From Hymenobacter baengnokdamensis (GTDB taxonomy: Bacteria; Bacteroidota; Bacteroidia; Cytophagales; Hymenobacteraceae), in assembly GCF_008728635.1 (NCBI RefSeq), contig NZ_CP044285.1:1364001-1428000 (forward strand): DNA of 64,000 bases, in the 5' to 3' direction. How positions within the stretch are numbered: position 1 is the first letter of the stretch; each line of letters opens with the position of its first letter. A program made the translations under genes and the position numbers. Under the pieces are notes generated by a model. The model saw only the letters and a program-made list of their open reading frames with translations. It searched no databases and was not told the DNA's origin. Shown piece by piece: positions 34,829 through 44,171 of the stretch.

Positions 34829-35521
34829 TTAGTGTACATGATAACCACAGTGGTCAAACCAGTTTTTCGCGTCGAGCTCAGTTATCCAATTGGTGGCGTC
34901 GTGAATGACGCTTTCCAGGGCCTCGCGGGTGCGGGCCTGGGCGGTGCGCAGCCAGGTTTTGAGCTTGCTGAAGGCGAGTTCGATGGGATTGAAATCGGGC
35001 GAGTAGGGCGGCAAATACAGCAGGCGGGCCCCGCGGGCTTCGACGAGCTCGGTCAGCCCGGCCACTTTGTGGGCCGGCAGGTTGTCGAGCACGACCACGT
35101 CGCCGGGCCGCAACGTGGGGCCGAGCACCTGGTCGAGGTAGGCGGCAAACACGTCCCCGTTGACGGCCCCGCTCAGGGTCATGACCGCTTGCAACCCGTT
35201 CGGCGTCAGCGCCGCCACCAGCGTCACGTTGGGCCCGCCGTGCAGGGGCGTGGCCTGGCGGGCGCGCTGCCCGCCTTCGGCCCGGGCGTAGCGGCGGCAA
35301 TACGTCAGGTTAGTGCTGGTCTCGTCCACGAACTTAAAACAGGTAAAATCCTCGGCTTGCAGCGCCTCTACAAAAGCTCGGCGCAGCTCCTTCACCCGTT
35401 GCGTGTCGCGTTCGGCGGCATGGACGCTCTTTTTTTTCGCCGCCAATCCAGTGCCTGCACCGCCCGCCAGAGTGTGGTCTGGCTCACTGCCGGACCGCCG
35501 ATGGCGGCCAGCCAAATACAC
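34829..35521 (-). CDS. IS630 transposase, DDE catalytic part (orfB)
   Basis: The catalytic half: FKFVDETSTNLTY (first Asp), VVVLDNLPAHK (second Asp) and YLPPYSPDFNPIELAFSKLK (Glu), the order of the IS630 DDE domain. It is read in the frame one base back from orfA; the join is the run of eight A residues (minus strand of 35430-35437), so real translation starts in orfA and the fusion protein arises by frameshifting. The portion upstream of that run in this frame is not expected to be protein. Confidence 0.85.
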   Translation of the reverse strand: MYLAGRHRRSGSEPDHTLAGGAGTGLAAKKKSVHAAERDTQRVKELRRAFVEALQAEDFTCFKFVDETSTNLTYCRRYARAEGGQRARQATPLHGGPNVTLVAALTPNGLQAVMTLSGAVNGDVFAAYLDQVLGPTLRPGDVVVLDNLPAHKVAGLTELVEARGARLLYLPPYSPDFNPIELAFSKLKTWLRTAQARTREALESVIHDATNWITELDAKNWFDHCGYHVH

Positions 35522-35778
35522 AATTCCGCCAACGTGGCATCGGGCTCCTGGCGCAAACAGGCCGCCAGCTGCGCTTGGGCCGCCGCGTTCAGAAACGGCG
35601 CTGGCCCACTGCGTTGCGGCAAAGCAGCCACGGAACCGCTCGTGCGCTGGCGTCGGCGCAACTTGCGCACAAACGAATCCGACACGCTGAACTGCGCGGC
35701 CACTTCGCCAATCGTGCGGCTACCTTGCTGGCAAGCGGCCGCCACGCGTTCGCGCAAGTCAGTAGAATAAGCTTTCAT
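35392..35778 (-). CDS. IS630 transposase, helix-turn-helix part (orfA)
   Basis: 128 residues, ATG at 35778. An N-terminal DNA-binding domain of the IS630/paired type (STDLRERVAAACQQGSRTIGEVAAQFSVSDSFVRK) is followed by a second helix-turn-helix (ATLAELCIWLAAIGGPAVSQTTLWRAVQALDW). It ends soon after the A8 slippery run at which the ribosome would shift to orfB. Confidence 0.85.
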   Translation of the reverse strand: MKAYSTDLRERVAAACQQGSRTIGEVAAQFSVSDSFVRKLRRRQRTSGSVAALPQRSGPAPFLNAAAQAQLAACLRQEPDATLAELCIWLAAIGGPAVSQTTLWRAVQALDWRRKKRASMPPNATRNG

Positions 35779-35880
35779 GAACGGAATGTACGTTATAGCC
35801 TGTACACAAACCTGAAGTTTGCTCTAACAGTACCTTGCGACTGTAGCTACGCTACTTCTACCAGGACCTTCTATCTTCTA

Positions 35881-37557
35881 ATGACTATTGAGCAAGTACG
35901 TCGGCTTGTTGCGCAGGGCGAGAGTATTCACCTAGAATTTAAGGAGGCTGCCTACGCACTACCGGAGACGTTTTTCGAAACCGCTTGTGCCTTCCTGAAC
36001 CGTGACGGGGGTACGATTCTGCTTGGTGTAGAAAACGATGGTACTATCCTCGGAGTACAGCCGGAAGCAGTAGAAGCTATCCGAAATAACATCGCAACCC
36101 AATCTAACAACTCTGAAAAGCTGGACCCTGCTTGCGTACTGTTCCCTACGCAGGCAGTGGTCGAAGGCAAAATAGTGTTGTGCGTCCAAGTAGTAGCCGA
36201 TTCGCAGTTGCACCGGACCAAGGGAGCTGTATACGACCGCAGTGAGGATGGCGACTTTCGTGTTTCCGACCCCGCCCGGATTGCGGAGCTTTACAATCGT
36301 AAAAAGCTCTTCTATACCGAAGGCACTCTCTACGAGCACCTGCGCTTTGAAGACTTGAGGGCTGACTTGTTTCCTAAAGTGCGCCGGTTGATGGCTAACC
36401 GCAACCCGGAACACCCATGGCTGGCGCTCGGCGACCAGCAAATGCTTGCTAAAGCTGGCCTTTTTAAGCGCGATTACCAGACCGGTAAAGAAGGTTATAC
36501 GCTAGCAGCAGCGCTCCTATTTGGCCAAGATGAGGTGATTACGCAGATTGTGCCGCATCACCGCGTCGATGTATTGGTGCGTCGCCAGAACGTGGAGCGT
36601 TACGATGACCGACTCGACGTGCGTACCAACCTGATTGAGACCTACGTGCAAGTGATGGAGTTCATCGGCAAGCATCTGCCCGATTCCTTTCATTTGGAAG
36701 GCACTACGCGGGTTAGTTTGCGCGATAAGATATTCCGCGAAGTGGTGGCCAATATCCTGGTGCATCGCGAGTACACCAATGCCCGGCCTACTACCTTGGT
36801 TATTTACGCTGACCGGGTGGAGGCTGAAAATGCCAACGTCCCGCACCACGGTTCAGGACCCGTCCAGCTTGACAATTTTGCTCCTTACCCAAAAAACCCT
36901 AGCATTGCCAAGTTCTTCTTGCAGTTGGGGCGCGTTGATGAGCTGGGCTCGGGCATTCTCAACGTCACCAGATATTTGCCGCAATATGTGCGTGGTGCAG
37001 TGCCCCGCTTTGTCGATGGCAACGTGTTTCAGACTATTCTACCGCTGGCGGTGTATCCCCTCGGGATAGTTGCCGACCTGTGGCTGGACCGCCTGCAGCT
37101 GCGGGTGGCCGAGGCCGACCAGCAAGCCGCCCGGCAGCTGGCCGTGGGTGAATCACTACGTTCTCATCTTGACGACCCCGAACGATTATTTTACGAATTG
37201 GGTACAGGCTGGATGAGAAAAGGGCACAGGCTAAACCTAGATAAAACCGGCCCAGATGACGAAATACCCACTTTTGCCGAATGGCAGGATACAAGCCCGC
37301 CCCAAAAAGGGAACAGGCTGCTTTCCGTAAAAATGCGGCATTTTGCGGCCACCCTCTTCGTGTGCCTAGAGCCTAAGCCACTGGCCGAGGCGATGCAGTT
37401 GCTAGGATTTAGCAGCCGCAGCAAGTTCAAGACTACTTATACCGATGCGCTCATTCAGCGCGGCCTGTTAGCGCTGACGCTACCTGATATTCCTAGCTCA
37501 CCCAATCAACGCTACCAGACTACCCAGCGCGGGCAGGAATTTCTGAGCGGAGTCTAA
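35881..37557 (+). CDS. AlbA_2-domain ATPase-like protein associated with the restriction system
   Basis: 558 residues from ATG 35881 (MTIEQVRRLVAQGESIHLEF); the longer open frame upstream is inside the IS element. Residues 1-130 are an AlbA_2/schlafen-type domain (HLEFKEAAYALPETFFETACAFLNRDGGTILLGVEND). Residues about 270-400 are the GHKL-like ATPase part (FREVVANILVHREYTNARPTTLVIYADRVEAEN, NPSIAKFFLQLGRVDELGSGI). A wing-helix end (ALIQRGLLALTLPDIPSS, then NQRYQTTQRG) closes it. An unusual Leu/Asp-rich segment of about 90 residues separates the two. Such proteins are frequent beside type I restriction genes and may act as regulators; role here inferred from context. Confidence 0.75.
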   Translation: MTIEQVRRLVAQGESIHLEFKEAAYALPETFFETACAFLNRDGGTILLGVENDGTILGVQPEAVEAIRNNIATQSNNSEKLDPACVLFPTQAVVEGKIVLCVQVVADSQLHRTKGAVYDRSEDGDFRVSDPARIAELYNRKKLFYTEGTLYEHLRFEDLRADLFPKVRRLMANRNPEHPWLALGDQQMLAKAGLFKRDYQTGKEGYTLAAALLFGQDEVITQIVPHHRVDVLVRRQNVERYDDRLDVRTNLIETYVQVMEFIGKHLPDSFHLEGTTRVSLRDKIFREVVANILVHREYTNARPTTLVIYADRVEAENANVPHHGSGPVQLDNFAPYPKNPSIAKFFLQLGRVDELGSGILNVTRYLPQYVRGAVPRFVDGNVFQTILPLAVYPLGIVADLWLDRLQLRVAEADQQAARQLAVGESLRSHLDDPERLFYELGTGWMRKGHRLNLDKTGPDDEIPTFAEWQDTSPPQKGNRLLSVKMRHFAATLFVCLEPKPLAEAMQLLGFSSRSKFKTTYTDALIQRGLLALTLPDIPSSPNQRYQTTQRGQEFLSGV

Positions 37558-37642
37558 ATCACGGCATTCATTCCGAAATAAGCATCCAGTCATTAGCTGG
37601 AGCCTCTTCCCTTTTAGCAATAACTACCTATTCAGCCCTATA

Positions 37643-39225
37643 ATGGCTAAAGAGAAAAAGCACCGAAAAAACCGGCCAAAGAAAAAGCCATCGAAGTATC
37701 TCTTTGGGAATCGGCTAACAAGCTGCGCGGCTCCGTGGAGCCGGCCGAATACAAGCACGTCGTGCTGGGGCTAGTGTTCCTCAAGTTTGCCTCCGACAAG
37801 TTTGCCGAGCGCCGCCAGCAGCTCATCGACGAGGGCCGCCCCGAGAAGTACCTCGAAATGCCTGAGTTCTACAACATGCACAACGTGTTCTTTTTGAAAA
37901 AGGAATCGCGCTGGGAAGAAATACAGGATAATGCCAAGCAGGGTAATTTGGCGCTCATCATCGATACGGCGCTGCACACCATTGAGAAGGACAACAAGGC
38001 CCTGAAGGGCGCGCTGCCCGACAACTACTTTTCGCGCCTCGGGCTGGACCCCACCAAGCTGGCGGCGCTGGTGGATGAAATCAGCAACATCGACACGCTC
38101 AAGGACAAGAAGCAGGACGTGGTGGGCAAGGTGTACCAGTACTTCCTGAGCAAGTTTGCGCTGGCCGAGGGCAAGGGCAAGGGCGAGTTCTACACCCCGG
38201 CCAGCATCGTAAACTTGATTGCCGAGATGATTGAGCCCTACGAGGGCATCATCTACGACCCGGCGTGTGGCTCGGGCGGTATGTTTGTGCAGAGCATCAA
38301 GTTTATCGAGAGCCACCACGGCAACAAGCAGAAGGTAGCCATCTACGGGCAGGAGTACACCAATACTACCTACAAGCTGGCCAAGATGAACCTGGCCATC
38401 CGGGGCATCGGGGCCAACCTGGGCGAAAAGGCGGCCGATACCTTCGGCCAGGACCAGCACCCCGACCTTAAGGCCGACTACATCATGGCCAACCCGCCCT
38501 TCAACCAGAAGGACTGGCGCGGCGAAAAGGAGCTTACCGACGATGCCCGCTGGCTGGGCTACGACGTGCCGCCCCGCTCCAATGCCAATTACGGCTGGAT
38601 TCTGAACATAGCCGCCAAGCTCTCCGACAACGGCGTGGCCGGCTTCATCCTGGCCAACGGCGCGCTAAGCGGCGGCGGCGAGGAATACAAGATTCGCCGC
38701 AAGCTTATTGATAATGACTTGGTGGAGGCCATTGTGATTCTGCCACAGGACATGTTTTACACCACCAACATCAGCGTTACAGTCTGGATTCTGAACAAGA
38801 ACAAGCGGGAGCGTACCCGTGAAGTGGGCGATGAGACCCGCCACTACCGTGACCGTACGGGTGAAATCCTGTTCATGGACCTGCGGCAGATTGGCGAGCC
38901 GTTCGAGAAGAAGTTTATCCAGTTTGCCCCACAGCACGTCACGGATATTGCCACCACCTACCACAACTGGCAGCAGACAGACAAAGGCTACGAGAACGTG
39001 TCCGAATACTGCTACGCCGCCACTGCCGCCGAAGTAGCCGCCAAAGACTTTTCGCTGGTCCCCAGCAAGTACATTCCGTTCGTGAACCGGGATGAATACA
39101 TCGACTTTGAGGAGCAGATGGCCGGGCTGCAAACCGAGTTTGCCACGTTGCTGCAAGCCGAAGCCCAATCGAAAAAAGACCTGTTGAACGTATTCAAAGA
39201 GCTGGGCTATGCAATCGAACTATGA
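37643..39225 (+). CDS. hsdM: Type I restriction-modification DNA methyltransferase subunit, 5' frameshift
   Basis: The main frame encodes an N6-adenine methylase: DPACGSGGMFVQS (SAM-binding motif I) near 38260 and MANPPFNQKDW (catalytic NPPF) near 38487. The natural start is ATG 37643 (MAKEKK), but that frame differs from the main one. Adding one base after GAGAAAAAG (37653-37661) would give MAKEKKAPKKPAKEKAIEV and then join WESANKLRGSVEPAEYKH without a break. As written, only an internal GTG at 37735 could start the main frame, removing the N-terminal helix. So this is either a broken methylase or a 1-base sequence error. It overlaps hsdS by 17 bp. Confidence 0.88.
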
Positions 39226-40480
39226 GCCCATTGGGAAGTTTATCCGTTTGGTAGATGTGCGCAACAGAGGGCTGAGAGTAACGCAACTGTTGGGCCTCAG
39301 CATCTCCAAGCAATTCATTCCATCGGTGGCCAACATTATCGGCACCGATATGGAGAATTATAAGATCATCCGCAAAAACCAGTTCGCGTGCAGCACTATG
39401 CAGGTGCGGCGGGACAAGAAAATGCCTGTTGCCTTGCTCAAAGAGGTGGATGAAGCCATTATCTCGCAGGCGTACCCGGTTTTTGAGGTAATTGACGAAA
39501 ATGAGCTGCTGCCCGAATATCTGATGATGTGGTTTACACGTCAGGAATTTGACCGCGAAGCTTGTTTTCACGCCGTAGGGGGTGTGCGCGGCAGCCTCGA
39601 ATGGGAGGATTTTATAAACCTGAGGCTGCCAGTGCCCTCTATTGCCAAGCAGCGGGAAATCGTCGCTGAATATCACACCATTCAAAACCGCATTGCCCTC
39701 AACAACCAGCTCATTCAAACCCTCGAAACCACGGCCCAGGCCATTTATAAGCAGTGGTTTGTGGAGTTTGAGTTTCCAAATGAAACCGGCCAGCCCTACA
39801 AAAGCAGCGGCGGCGAAATGGAGGATAGTGAGCTGGGGGAAATTCCGAAGGGGTGGGAGGTAATCAACGTAAAGCAATTTTGCGTTGATATGAAGTCAGG
39901 TGGTACGCCTAGCCGGGACATTGACGCATATTGGGATAGGAATGATGTTCCTTGGCTAAAAACCGGTGAGATAAAGAACAATATTCTTCTAGCTGCTGAA
40001 GAATATATATCGACCGATGGGCTGAAAAATAGCTCTGCCAAACTGCTCCCTAAAGACACGGTACTGATGTCAATGTATGGTGTTAATGCTGGCGACATTG
40101 GGCTACTGAAATTTGTATCTGCAACCAATCAAGCTTGTTGTGGGATGATTTGCGAAAATCCCATTCATTCGGCTTATCTGTATTATCACCTGCTGCATAA
40201 TCAAGAATTTATAAGCAGTCAGGCAATTGGCGGGGCGCAGGAAAATCTGAGCAAGAATTTTATCGAAAAAATTTCGATTCTAAATCCTGCCCATCAATTA
40301 CTGGAGCGGACCGAGTTAAAAATCATTGTAGACAACAGGGAAAATCTGACAAAACAGAATTCTCTATTGAATACATTGGCTAACCTCCTCCTTTCCAAGC
40401 TCGCCACCATCGAAACCGCGCCATCCGCATCCAAGCCCGCCGCTACCGGTCCCGCGCAGCTAGCCCTTTCCTTCGCCTGA
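39209..40480 (+). CDS. hsdS: Type I restriction-modification specificity subunit
   Basis: 423 residues. Two target-recognition domains (residues about 1-140 and 205-370) are each followed by a helical spacer (KQREIVAEYHTIQNRIALNNQ near 145; ERTELKIIVDNRENLTKQN near 370). ELGEIPKGWEVINVKQF opens the second domain, as is typical of HsdS. It sets the DNA sequence that the HsdM/HsdR complex recognises. The stretch 39850-40400 is clearly poorer in G and C than hsdM and hsdR, suggesting that the second recognition domain was exchanged. One operon: 17-bp overlap with hsdM, 1 bp before hsdR. Confidence 0.92.
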   Translation: MQSNYEPIGKFIRLVDVRNRGLRVTQLLGLSISKQFIPSVANIIGTDMENYKIIRKNQFACSTMQVRRDKKMPVALLKEVDEAIISQAYPVFEVIDENELLPEYLMMWFTRQEFDREACFHAVGGVRGSLEWEDFINLRLPVPSIAKQREIVAEYHTIQNRIALNNQLIQTLETTAQAIYKQWFVEFEFPNETGQPYKSSGGEMEDSELGEIPKGWEVINVKQFCVDMKSGGTPSRDIDAYWDRNDVPWLKTGEIKNNILLAAEEYISTDGLKNSSAKLLPKDTVLMSMYGVNAGDIGLLKFVSATNQACCGMICENPIHSAYLYYHLLHNQEFISSQAIGGAQENLSKNFIEKISILNPAHQLLERTELKIIVDNRENLTKQNSLLNTLANLLLSKLATIETAPSASKPAATGPAQLALSFA

Positions 40481-40481
40481 G

Positions 40482-43400
40482 ATGAAATTTATCGAAGCCA
40501 AGCTGGAAGAAGCCTTCTGCGAGCTGCTGGAGAAGCAGGGCTACCCGCACCAGCTGGGCTACTCCCTGGCTCGCGCCCCCGAGGAGGTGCTGCTCGAAGC
40601 CGACCTGCGGGCGTTTCTGCTGAAGCACTACGCGGCCGAAGGCCTTAACCCGGCCGAGGCCCAGGCCGTGGTGAAGCAGCTGCGCGCCCTGCCCGCCTCC
40701 GACCTCTACGAGAGCAATAAGGCCGTGATGCGGCTGCTGGCCGATGGCTTCATCCTCAAGCGCGACAACCCCGACCAGAAAGACATCTGGGTGCAGCTGC
40801 TCGACTACGCCGGCCTCACGCGCCAGCAGCAGCCCGCCCTCGACCAGCTGCCCCACCTGGCCGCCGAGGCTGCCGCGCCGGCCTACGCCGCCGCGGCCGA
40901 TAACAACATCTACCGCTTCGTGACGCAGCTCGAAATTGTGGGCAGCGAGAAGCGCATTCCCGACGGCATTCTGTACGTCAACGGCTTGCCGCTGGTGGTG
41001 TTCGAGTTCAAAACGGCCATTCAGCCCGACTGCACCATTCATGATGCCTACGTGCAGCTCACGGTGCGCTACGAGCGCGACATCCCGGAGCTGTTCAAGT
41101 ACAACGCCTTTTGCGTCATCTCCGACGGCGTGAACAACAAGGCTGGTTCCTTCTTCGCTCCCTACGAGTTTTACTACGCCTGGCGGCGCGTGGCCGGCCT
41201 GGCCCAGGACGTGGACGGCATCAACACCCTCTACACCCTGGTGGAGGGCATGCTCGACCGCACCCGCCTGCGCGACATCGTCCGCAACTTCATTTACTTG
41301 CCCGACAGCTCGAAGCGGAACGAGAAAGTGGTGTGCCGCTACCCGCAGTACTACGCGGCCCACAAGCTGTACAACCAGATTTGGGCGGCCCGTAAGCCCG
41401 CCGGCAACGGCAAGGGCGGCACCTACTTTGGGGCCACCGGCTGCGGCAAGAGCTACACTATGCTCTTCCTCACGCGGCTGCTCATGCGCAGCGAGGACTT
41501 TGCCAGCCCCACCGTGGTGCTCATCACCGACCGCACCGACCTCGACGACCAGCTGGCCGGCCAGTTCACCAACGCCAAGCGCTACATCGGCGACCAGAGC
41601 GTGGTGAGCGTGGAAAGCCGCGAACACCTGCGCGAGCTGCTGGCCGGCCGCCAGAGCGGCGGCGTGTTCCTCACCACCATCCACAAGTTCACGGAAGGTA
41701 CCGAGCTGCTGAGCCGCCGCGCCAACATCGTGTGCATCTCCGACGAAGCCCACCGCAGCCAGGTTAACCTAGAGCAGAAGGTGCGCGTGACGGCCGCCGG
41801 CGTCACCAAAACCTACGGCTTCGCCAAGTACCTGCACGACTCGCTGCCGCAAGCCACCTACGTGGGCTTCACCGGCACCCCGATAGATGCCACGCTCGAC
41901 GTATTCGGCCCGGTGGTGGACGAGTACACCATGACCGAATCGGTGAAGGACGAAATCACCGTGCGCATCGTGTACGAAGGCCGCGCCGCCAAAGTAGCCC
42001 TGCACAACGACGAGCTGGAAAAGATAGAGCGCTACTACGCGCAAGCCGCCGAAGACGGGGCCAACGCTTACCAAATCGAGCAAAGCAAGGAAGAAACCGC
42101 CCAGATGCGGGCCATCCTCGGCGACCCCAAGCGTCTGCGCGTACTGGCTGCCGATTTCGTGCAGCACTACGAAAAGCGCGTGAGCGAAGGCGCCACCGTG
42201 AAGGGCAAAGCCATGTTCGTGTGCAGCTCCCGCGAAATCGCCTACGCTCTGTACCAGAACATCATCGCCCTACGCCCGGCCTGGGCCGAAGTGCTGGCCG
42301 CCGAAGAAGGGGCCGAGCTGACCGACAAGGAAAAGCGTGAGCTGAAGCCCATGGCGCGGGTTCAGCTAATCATGACCCGCGGCAAGGACGACCCCAAGGA
42401 CATGTACGACCTGCTGGGTACCAAGGAGTACCGCAAGGAGCTGGACCGTCAGTTCAAAAACGCGAAGTCCAACTTCAAAATCGCCATCATCGTGGACATG
42501 TGGCTCACTGGCTTCGACGTGCCCTTCCTCGATACCCTGTACATCGACAAGCCCATTCAGCAGCATAGCCTGATTCAGGCCATTTCGCGGGTAAACCGCA
42601 CCTATGAGGGCAAGAACAAGGGCTTGGTGGTCGATTACATCGGCTTCAAAAGTCAGATGGGTCTGGCGCTGGCTAAGTACAACAAGGGCGACGAGCGGAA
42701 TTTCGAAGAAATTGACCAGTCGCTGGTAGTGGTCCGCGACCATCTGGACCTACTGGCCCGCCTGTTCCACCGCTTCGACAGCACCAAGTATTTCACCGGC
42801 ACCGCGCTGCAGCAGCTGCACACGCTCAATATGGCCGCCGAGTTCGTGCAGCTGACCAAGGAGCAGGAAACCCGCTTCATGGGCCTGGTAAAGCGCCTGA
42901 AAGCCGCCTACGACATCTGCGCCGGCAGCGAAAAACTCACCCAGCCCCAGCGCGACCTGACGCATTTCTACCTGGCGGTCCGCTCCATCGTGTTCAAGCT
43001 CACCAAAGGCGACGCCCCCGACACGGCCCAGATGAGCGCCCAGGTGCGCAAGATGATTCAGGATGCCCTGGCTAGCGACGGCGTGGAGGAAATCATCAAG
43101 CTTGGGACTGACGGCGACACCGAGCAGGATATTTTCGACGCCGATTACTTGGCAAAAATCGAAAAAATCAAGCTGCCTAACACCAAGATAAAGCTGCTTC
43201 AGCAGCTGCTAGCTCGCGTTATCGGCCAGATGCGCAAGGTGAATCAGGTGAAAGGCATCGACTTCACCAAGAAGATGCAGGCCCTGGTAGCCCGCTACAA
43301 CGAGCGCGACGAAAACGACATCCTGCGCAGCGAAGTCTACGAGGAAATAGCCGAGCAGCTCACCAATCTGATTTGGGAAGTCCAGAACGAGTTTTCAGCC

Positions 43401-43706
43401 GGCGACATCCTGGGTATCGACTTCGAGGAAAAAGCCTTCTACGACATCCTGCTTGCCCTGTGCGCCAAATACGATTTCCGTTACCCCGAGGAAAAGCTAA
43501 TCTCGCTGGCCAAAGCCATCAAAGCCCTATTGGATGAGCAAGCCCGCTTTCCCGACTGGAATAAGCGCGAAGACATCAAATCAGCCCTGAAGGTGGGCTT
43601 AATTTTACTGCTCGATGAGTTTGGCTACCCGCCTGTGGAGCGCGACGAGGTGTATGGGGAGATTTTCGGGCAGGCTGAAAATTTCAAGAAGAACCGGGTG
43701 GGGTAA
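40482..43706 (+). CDS. hsdR: Type I restriction endonuclease subunit
   Basis: 1,074 residues, ATG at 40482 right after the hsdS TGA. The N-terminal nuclease domain has the PD-(D/E)xK-like IPDGILYVNGLPLVVFEFKT near residues 160-180. The motor has Walker A GATGCGKSYTM near 317, the DEAH box CISDEAHRSQ near 420, FTGTPIDATLDVFG near 465 and the helicase motif VI-like AISRVNRTYEGK near 700. The C-terminal 200 residues resemble the HsdM-contacting region. Translocates and cuts foreign DNA. Length is normal and no lesion is seen, in contrast to hsdM. Confidence 0.94.
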   Translation: MKFIEAKLEEAFCELLEKQGYPHQLGYSLARAPEEVLLEADLRAFLLKHYAAEGLNPAEAQAVVKQLRALPASDLYESNKAVMRLLADGFILKRDNPDQKDIWVQLLDYAGLTRQQQPALDQLPHLAAEAAAPAYAAAADNNIYRFVTQLEIVGSEKRIPDGILYVNGLPLVVFEFKTAIQPDCTIHDAYVQLTVRYERDIPELFKYNAFCVISDGVNNKAGSFFAPYEFYYAWRRVAGLAQDVDGINTLYTLVEGMLDRTRLRDIVRNFIYLPDSSKRNEKVVCRYPQYYAAHKLYNQIWAARKPAGNGKGGTYFGATGCGKSYTMLFLTRLLMRSEDFASPTVVLITDRTDLDDQLAGQFTNAKRYIGDQSVVSVESREHLRELLAGRQSGGVFLTTIHKFTEGTELLSRRANIVCISDEAHRSQVNLEQKVRVTAAGVTKTYGFAKYLHDSLPQATYVGFTGTPIDATLDVFGPVVDEYTMTESVKDEITVRIVYEGRAAKVALHNDELEKIERYYAQAAEDGANAYQIEQSKEETAQMRAILGDPKRLRVLAADFVQHYEKRVSEGATVKGKAMFVCSSREIAYALYQNIIALRPAWAEVLAAEEGAELTDKEKRELKPMARVQLIMTRGKDDPKDMYDLLGTKEYRKELDRQFKNAKSNFKIAIIVDMWLTGFDVPFLDTLYIDKPIQQHSLIQAISRVNRTYEGKNKGLVVDYIGFKSQMGLALAKYNKGDERNFEEIDQSLVVVRDHLDLLARLFHRFDSTKYFTGTALQQLHTLNMAAEFVQLTKEQETRFMGLVKRLKAAYDICAGSEKLTQPQRDLTHFYLAVRSIVFKLTKGDAPDTAQMSAQVRKMIQDALASDGVEEIIKLGTDGDTEQDIFDADYLAKIEKIKLPNTKIKLLQQLLARVIGQMRKVNQVKGIDFTKKMQALVARYNERDENDILRSEVYEEIAEQLTNLIWEVQNEFSAGDILGIDFEEKAFYDILLALCAKYDFRYPEEKLISLAKAIKALLDEQARFPDWNKREDIKSALKVGLILLLDEFGYPPVERDEVYGEIFGQAENFKKNRVG

Positions 43707-43907
43707 GATACCGCTTACGTGGTGGCCGGTCGCGGGCCACGCCTATTGTAGCCCGGTAGCGCACCTGCCCGGAATTCGTGGTAGCAATTGACGGCCGACC
43801 TATCATTAGCGATATGCTTTGCAGTTCGTGCCGGTGTACGCTTCCCGGATAAATGAGCCAGTTGTGAGCAAAGAAAGGCGTAACTTTCACTACCTGACGA
43901 CTGAGAA

Positions 43908-44171
43908 ATGAAAAAGGGACGATTCAGCGAGGCCCAGATTGTGGCCATTCTGCAACAGCAAGCCAGCGGGCAGACAGTAGCGCAAATCGTGCGCGAGCAC
44001 GGGTTGAGCGAAGCGACATTCTACGCCTGGAAAAGCAAGTATGCCGGGGCCAGCGTGGCAGAGCTTACCCGGCTCAAGCATCTGGAAGAGGAGAATCGCA
44101 AGCTTAAGCAGCTGTTCGCCGACCTGAGCTTAGAAAACCAGGCTATCAAGGAGATACTGCGAAAAAAGTAA
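43908..44171 (+). CDS. IS3-family transposase orfA
   Basis: 87 residues: a helix-turn-helix of the transposase-8 type (GRFSEAQIVAILQQQASGQTVAQIVREHG, then LSEATFYAWKSKYAG) and a leucine-zipper-like coiled coil (LKHLEEENRKLKQLFADLSLENQAIKEIL). It ends at an A6G slippery run (44162-44168), where a -1 frameshift would fuse it to orfB. Confidence 0.88.
   Translation: MKKGRFSEAQIVAILQQQASGQTVAQIVREHGLSEATFYAWKSKYAGASVAELTRLKHLEEENRKLKQLFADLSLENQAIKEILRKK

Larger units (their letters stand above)
34815..35824 (-). mobile_element. IS630-family insertion sequence
   Basis: The ends carry imperfect terminal inverted repeats of about 26 bp (left GAGCAGATTTCAGGTTAGTG, right reverse complement GAGCAAACTTCAGGTTTGTG). 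TA flanks both sides (34813-34814 and 35825-35826), matching the TA target of IS630/Tc1 elements. It contains two overlapping transposase frames on the minus strand. Its right end lies 57 bp before the ATG of the AlbA_2 gene, so it may have separated that gene from its promoter. Confidence 0.85.

Noticed and set aside
34829..35778. Two separate transposase genes in IS630
   Set aside because: The overlap at an A8 run indicates one product made by frameshifting.
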